From positions 496,001-560,000 of the forward strand of contig JAGMUV010000001.1 of the NCBI GenBank assembly GCA_020744425.1: a stretch of DNA of 64,000 nt, read 5' to 3'. Numbering within the stretch: position 1 is the first letter of the stretch; the number at the start of each line of letters is the position of its first letter. The stretch comes from Dactylonectria macrodidyma (lineage: Eukaryota > Ascomycota > Sordariomycetes > Hypocreales > Nectriaceae). The position numbers and the translations under genes are program-made. The notes under the pieces are model-generated. The model was not told the origin of the DNA and made no database searches. It saw only the letters and a program-made list of their open reading frames with translations. Shown here piece after piece: positions 59,632 to 64,000 of this stretch.

Positions 59632-61419
59632 TCAAGCCTCAGGCGTGTTCAGCTTCTTGGGGCCCCAGCCCCGGAGCGACAGCCAAACATCTCTCCAGAA
59701 GCCAACAGGGGCCTCTTCTAGCGAAGCCTCGTAGGCATCAATGAGAGGAGCCTCCCAGATAAGGTCGATGTCCTTAGCCCTGATGAACTTGGTCTTCTTG
59801 ATGAGCTTCCAGCCGATGAACAGGCACGGAACGAACAAGGGCATGAAATAGGCAGTAACGAAACCACTGACGTTGAAGGGGACCAGGGATCGATAGCCAT
59901 AGAAGACGATGATGACTAGCTCAGAGATGAGAGCAAACCACGCACTGTAGGGCTGGAACCAACCCTTGTAGGGCAGTTTGTCGCGACTGAAACCTTGGAC
60001 CTGACAGGCTCGGTGGAACCGGATATAGGTGATGAGGGCCGTTATGAAGTAGATCAAGGTGGCACCGGTAGCGAGGTTTATGAGCCATGTGAGGACAGTG
60101 GAGGTACCGCTTCCGAGCTGCAAGAAGGACAGGAGAGGGAAGATCATGGTGACCATGAAGCAGTAAATGGGGACACCAGACTTGGTGACCTTTAGAAAGA
60201 GCTTGGGGGCACGACCCTCCAGAGACAGGCCGTAAAGACACCGGGTGGCGCTATAGAGAACGGTGTTTCCAGCCGCGAAAATCGTGGTGGCAAACAGAGC
60301 AGTAATGAGATGAGGCAGACCGCTGATGCCGAGGTTCTCCATGGCGATAATGTAGGGCGATGCCGCGGCGCTTCCTGTACTACCGTTGCCATGCTTGTAG
60401 AGAGCGTTGAGAACCTTATCATTGGAAGAAAGAATGATAGTGATGGCCAGGCAGCCCCCGATGTAGAAGATGAATATACGGACAAACAGAACCTTGTAGG
60501 CGGTCTTGACATACGTGCGGGGGTGCTTGACTTCGCTGGCCGCAACGCTAAGAAATTCAGGTCCGACACAAGTAAAGGACGCAAACCAGAGAGCGGTGAG
60601 AAATCCCTCGAACCTTCCAGTGGCACCAGTGCTAAAGTATTCAGCGAACGGGCCGGGGTCGTTCCAGTGTCGGAAACCAAAGGCATCGTGTTGAGGGTTG
60701 CCGCCGCACATGGTGACCAGGGTAAACATCATGAGGACTATCATGAGTAATGCTTTGCCACTGCAGAGTGAGAACTCGGCCGCCCCGTAAATTCGAACCG
60801 CGAAGATGTTGATTGCGCTATGCGAGAGAAGTCACCGTTAGTAATTCCTTTCTTCTTTATGCCAGTTGAGCTTAGGTTTCTTGGAAAATGCACAAACTTA
60901 CATATAGAGCACGATACAAGCGGCACAAATCGCTCCAGCTGGAATATGGGGACTCCAGAATGATAGGACAAGACTCAGGGCTGTGATCTCGAAGGGGACA
61001 ATAAGACCAAGGTAGATGTAGAAGTTCCAGCCACCAGCAAAACCAAGAGCGTCGTCGACCCAGTGACCGGCCAAGCGAATGAAACCACCGCTGACGGGCA
61101 TATAGGTTGTCATTTCGGCCATGGAGTTGTTGATATTAGCGAGGACGAGGTTGTAGATGACGAAGCCAAGAAGTAAGCTGGCGGGGCCGGCCGAGTTGAG
61201 AGCGCCGCCGATACTGACGAACAGTGCCGTCCCGATACCACCTCCGATACCAAGCATGAAGATGGTTCGAATGGACATCTCACGGTGGAGTTCGCCGGCG
61301 GTGTTGACCGGGTAGAGATCGACGGTGCCACGGTTGACGCTCTCAGCGCGCGACGCGTTGGCGGGCTTCTCCATGGAGGCGCGTGGAGAGGACCCCCCTG
61401 ATGCCTCAAGGCCAAGCAT
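59632..61419 (-). CDS. Amino acid permease (APC/YAT family)
   Basis: A 12-helix plasma-membrane amino acid/H+ symporter. Two exons on the minus strand (61419-60902 and 60817-59632) give 567 residues. After a hydrophilic N-terminus of about 55 residues comes the family signature REMSIRTIFMLGIGGGIGTA, then YMPVSGGFIRLAGHWVDDALGFAGGWNFY in two adjoining blocks and AEFSLCSGKALLMIV. Later come FRHWNDPGPFAEY, GPEFLSVAASEVKHPR, FAAGNTVLYSATRCLYGLSLEG and SGVPIY. The last 50 residues are cytosolic. Met1 at 61419 is the first ATG after a pyrimidine-rich leader; Met16 is also possible. The neighbour SSADH-type enzyme suggests uptake of GABA or another amino acid for catabolism, but specificity is not readable. 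Confidence 0.92.
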
Positions 61420-61785
61420 CTTCGCTGAAGCTATGTCTCGATCCTTGACTGTGAAAAGGACGACTGAAGAAGAATGGGAAGGGAGGAAAGAGGAGAGGAA
61501 TATGGGGTTAGGAAAGATGAGAGGGATTGAATTGGGAAAGAAGTCGTGATGCAAGCTGACTTTATACAAACTTGCCTCAGATAAGCTTGCCAATGGAGTA
61601 GCGCATATTAGTACACAAGCAAGGTCCATCATACCACGCCGACACCCCTAGGGTGATGTACGTCACTTATCTCAGCAGAGGTCCGTTCATAGTGATCCTG
61701 CATAGCCGAGTTGAGAGGATCCATCGAGAAGGTACTCCGTATCTGTTCCGTGGGGTACTGGGGTAATGGGTCCGAGGTGGAGAGA
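61420..61785. other. Upstream region of the permease
   Basis: Presumed promoter and leader of the permease. No other gene recognised. Confidence 0.55.
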
Positions 61786-61885
61786 GTACTCAATGCGAGT
61801 CTGTTAGTTCGGGGCGAGAAAAGAAGCCTCTCCGGGGTACTCAATGCGAGTCAGCTAGTCGTGGCGAGAAAAGAAGCCAACAGAC
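61786..61885. repeat. Imperfect two-copy tandem repeat, 51-bp period
   Basis: GTACTCAATGCGAGTC at 61786 recurs at 61837. GGCGAGAAAAGAAGCC recurs in both units, with a few substitutions between these blocks. It lies in the divergent space between the permease and the dioxygenase. Function unknown. Confidence 0.85.
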
Positions 61886-62908
61886 TACAAAATGCGGGGA
61901 GGTGGCTTGACCTACACCTGATGTACGCCTGCTTCAGATAAGGCTAGGGGACCCGGGAATGGTCACATCAATATGGGCATCTCGTTCGGTTATCCCAAGG
62001 ATACTTCTCGTCAGGCGGCTTCTCCTATGATGATATTCTCGAGAAGGCAAAACTACCAAATTCATCACCTCACGCACCGAGGATTGTAAACTGCACCATG
62101 AGTACACTCTTCAGCAGGTAATGAAGCGCATTTTGGCCAGGTTACCCATGGCCCGTAGTTGATGCCATGATTTCCCTCTCCATTAAGCCGGAGATAAATT
62201 CGGTGGCGGATGTGCACACAAGGGTACACCACCATGACCAGGATCAACCTACTACGTAGTAATGGTGGCAAGCGCCAGGGTAAGGGTGTAGTGAAGGTAC
62301 CTAGCCCCAACACTGTAAACTTACTTATGGAAGTTATTACTCGAACTGGAAAGGGCACGGGATCCAACCCAGCCGATCCCCACCTCCCAGTCGGATGTGA
62401 CAGTAGTTAACTAACTACGTGTGCAGGGGTCGGATGTGGAAGCCGAGATTCACGGAGTTTCCCCAGGAACGCGATTCTAAGGCATCCGACGGCCAAGAGC
62501 TCGGACTCAGGCTTCGCTTGGCTGACCTAGAGATGACGATGTGAAAGTTGCCCAAGTCTCGGGAACCGTCGACTATTCGCCCATGTGACCACATCGTGAG
62601 CCAAGAGGAATCGAGATGGTGGATGGTCGGAAGCACGACGCGTGCCAGTCGGCCTGGGCGGAGTTCCTGCGCCAGCAACGAGAGAGCGAGAGCAAGTGAA
62701 GTCGAGAGCACTCCGAGGTTATGAGACTAGTTTGACGATGCGGAGCTGGTGAATTCGCAAAACCTCCCGAGCATTATAAGAACGAAGAGAAGCAACCCAT
62801 TCGGTCAACATCTATTCACGTCATCAACGGACTCAAGCAACTCACCATCACCTTGAAAAGCATCTTTCTTCCTACCATCTCTTTGTTCAATTCACCCTAA
62901 TCATAAAA
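61886..62908. other. Divergent intergenic region upstream of the dioxygenase
   Basis: About 1 kb with no supported gene. The minus-strand frame 62415-62711 has no domain. The last 150 bases are a C/T/A-rich leader before the dioxygenase ATG. Confidence 0.5.
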
Positions 62909-64000
62909 ATGCCTGGTGTTGTTGGGGTCTCTACTATCACGCCCCCCATGGCCCCTCAGGTCATCGGGCCAAAGCAGAGAAAGGCCATGCGCCCTACTGC
63001 CACCATCCCCCAGGATATCATTGACGAGGCTCGCGCCGTTCCTGCTGAGGCATGGAACCCCGAGAAGCATGTCGCTCCCAAGGCCCAGGTTGTCCAGCAC
63101 CTCATGAAGGACATTGGTCTTGAGGGTCACGGCATCTCCCCTATTGCTGTCACTGATCCCTTCCCGCTCTTCACCAAGGAGGCTATCCTTCAGATCCGCC
63201 GTGAGATCTTCAGCGAGCCTGTGCTCCGGAACTGCCGCTTCAAGTCTGACTTCAATGCCAACATGATCCGCGGTATGGGCCACGAACGTGCCCCCTTTAC
63301 CTACGACGCTTGGTGGTCCCCCGAGATCCTCGCCAAGGTTTCCGAAGCTGCTGGTGTCGAACTTGTGCCCGTCTTTGACTACGAGGTTGCTAACATCAAC
63401 ATCTCCATCAATGACCAGAACGCCCCTGTTCTCACCTCCGGTGACGAGACCTCCGCAGTCGCTTGGCACTATGACAGCTTCCCCTTCGTCTGTGTCACCA
63501 TGGCTGCCGACTGCACCGGCATGGTCGGCGGTGAGACTGCCATCAAGTTGCCCAGCGGCGAGGAGAGAAGAGTCCGTGGTCCTGCCATGGTAAGTTTCTC
63601 ATCCCATCAACGTTCAAGACGCGGAGTGCATTCGCTAATAATAACTGCAGGGCACCTGTGTTGTCATGCAGGGACGTTACATCCACCACCAGGCTCTCAA
63701 AGCGTTCGGTGGCCGCGAGCGCATTGCCATGGTCACAGCCTTCCGCCCCAAGAGCGCCTTCATCCGCGACGAGAGCATCCTAACCGGCTGCCGCGCCATC
63801 AGCCACATTGACGAGCTCTACCCCCAGTACATCGAGTACCGCCTGTCCAACCTCGAGGAGCGCTTCCGCCGTGCCCTCCAGGAGGAGAAGCGTCGCCAGG
63901 TTGAGCGCAAGAAGTTCGATATTACAGGGATGAGAGCCTTCCTGACCGAGCAGCTGAAGTACATCCAGACTTCGCTCAATGAGGTCTACGAGCCTGATGC
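62909..64000 (+). CDS. 2-oxoglutarate/Fe(II)-type dioxygenase-like protein, 3' end cut off
   Basis: A probable cytosolic non-heme iron oxygenase of a fungal family often described only as a hypothetical or 2OG-Fe(II) oxygenase. Exon 1 is 62909-63589; exon 2 begins at 63651 and is open to the window edge, giving 343 complete codons so far. The iron-binding H-x-D is visible in AWHYDSFPF (about residue 188), followed by VTMAADCTGMVGGETAIKL. After the intron come GRYIHHQALKAFGGRERIA with the distal histidine and an arginine that could bind 2-oxoglutarate. The C-terminal part is a charged helix (EERFRRALQEEKRRQVERK). A truncated relative lies at 49734-49976. Substrate unknown; the hydratase, dehydrogenase and permease nearby suggest catabolism. 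Confidence 0.85.

Noticed and set aside
62897..63469. 190-codon minus-strand frame antisense to the dioxygenase
   Set aside because: It mirrors the codon bias of the plus-strand gene, has no domain and ends at the same conserved motifs read backwards.
1..64000. CRISPR arrays, bacterial operons, rRNA or tRNA clusters
   Set aside because: Intron-bearing fungal genes throughout; no regularly spaced repeats or RNA gene signatures were seen.

Overview
The window looks like nuclear DNA of a filamentous ascomycete (Pezizomycotina, probably Sordariomycetes/Hypocreales-like). Genes sit on both strands. Most carry short introns of about 45-95 nt with GT..AG ends and CTRAY-like branch points. The families are typical of this group: Zn2Cys6 regulators, a HET-domain protein, a rhodopsin-like PTH11-type membrane protein, a highly reducing polyketide synthase (HR-PKS), a NACHT/ankyrin relic and a secreted trypsin. 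The genus is inference. All exon models were built by hand from reading frame, splice signals and family conservation; none has been tested against transcripts.

Layout, left to right. 1-8.2 kb: the 3' end of an amino acid permease, a mitochondrial L-2-hydroxyglutarate dehydrogenase-like flavoprotein, a seven-helix rhodopsin-like protein and a seven-exon FMN alpha-hydroxy acid oxidase. 10.4-14.4 kb: a Zn2Cys6 regulator facing an AAAP-type amino acid transporter. 15.3-18.1 kb: a NACHT/ankyrin STAND gene broken by at least five in-frame stops. 18.9-20.5 kb: a Dal5-type MFS transporter. 20.5-24.8 kb: gene-poor DNA holding a fragment of a mitochondrial tricarboxylate carrier and one copy of a dispersed repeat.

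24.8-40.7 kb is the likely secondary-metabolite locus: an FSH1/LovG-type serine hydrolase, a secreted GH65 acid trehalase, a complete 2,612-residue HR-PKS (KS-AT-DH-MT-ER-KR-ACP) and a cytochrome P450. By family logic the PKS would build a reduced, C-methylated chain, the hydrolase could release it and the P450 could oxidise it. The trehalase sits between hydrolase and PKS and shares a roughly 0.8 kb divergent promoter region with the PKS. Its presence there is unexplained.

41-48.8 kb: a HET-domain protein, the second copy of the dispersed repeat, an acetylornithine aminotransferase-like gene, the broken C-terminal half of a ketopantoate reductase, and trypsin. 48.8-52 kb is gene-poor and contains a fragment related to the dioxygenase at the right edge. 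52-64 kb looks like a catabolic neighbourhood: a Zn2Cys6 regulator, a 2-keto-4-pentenoate hydratase-like enzyme divergent from a succinate-semialdehyde-type dehydrogenase, an amino acid/GABA-type permease, and a 2-oxoglutarate/Fe(II)-type dioxygenase cut by the window end.

The most notable points are the trehalase-containing PKS locus, the RIP-like (C:G to T:A) stop pattern in the STAND relic, the two-copy dispersed repeat, gene relics of three metabolic families, and a 13-bp perfect inverted repeat upstream of the second regulator.
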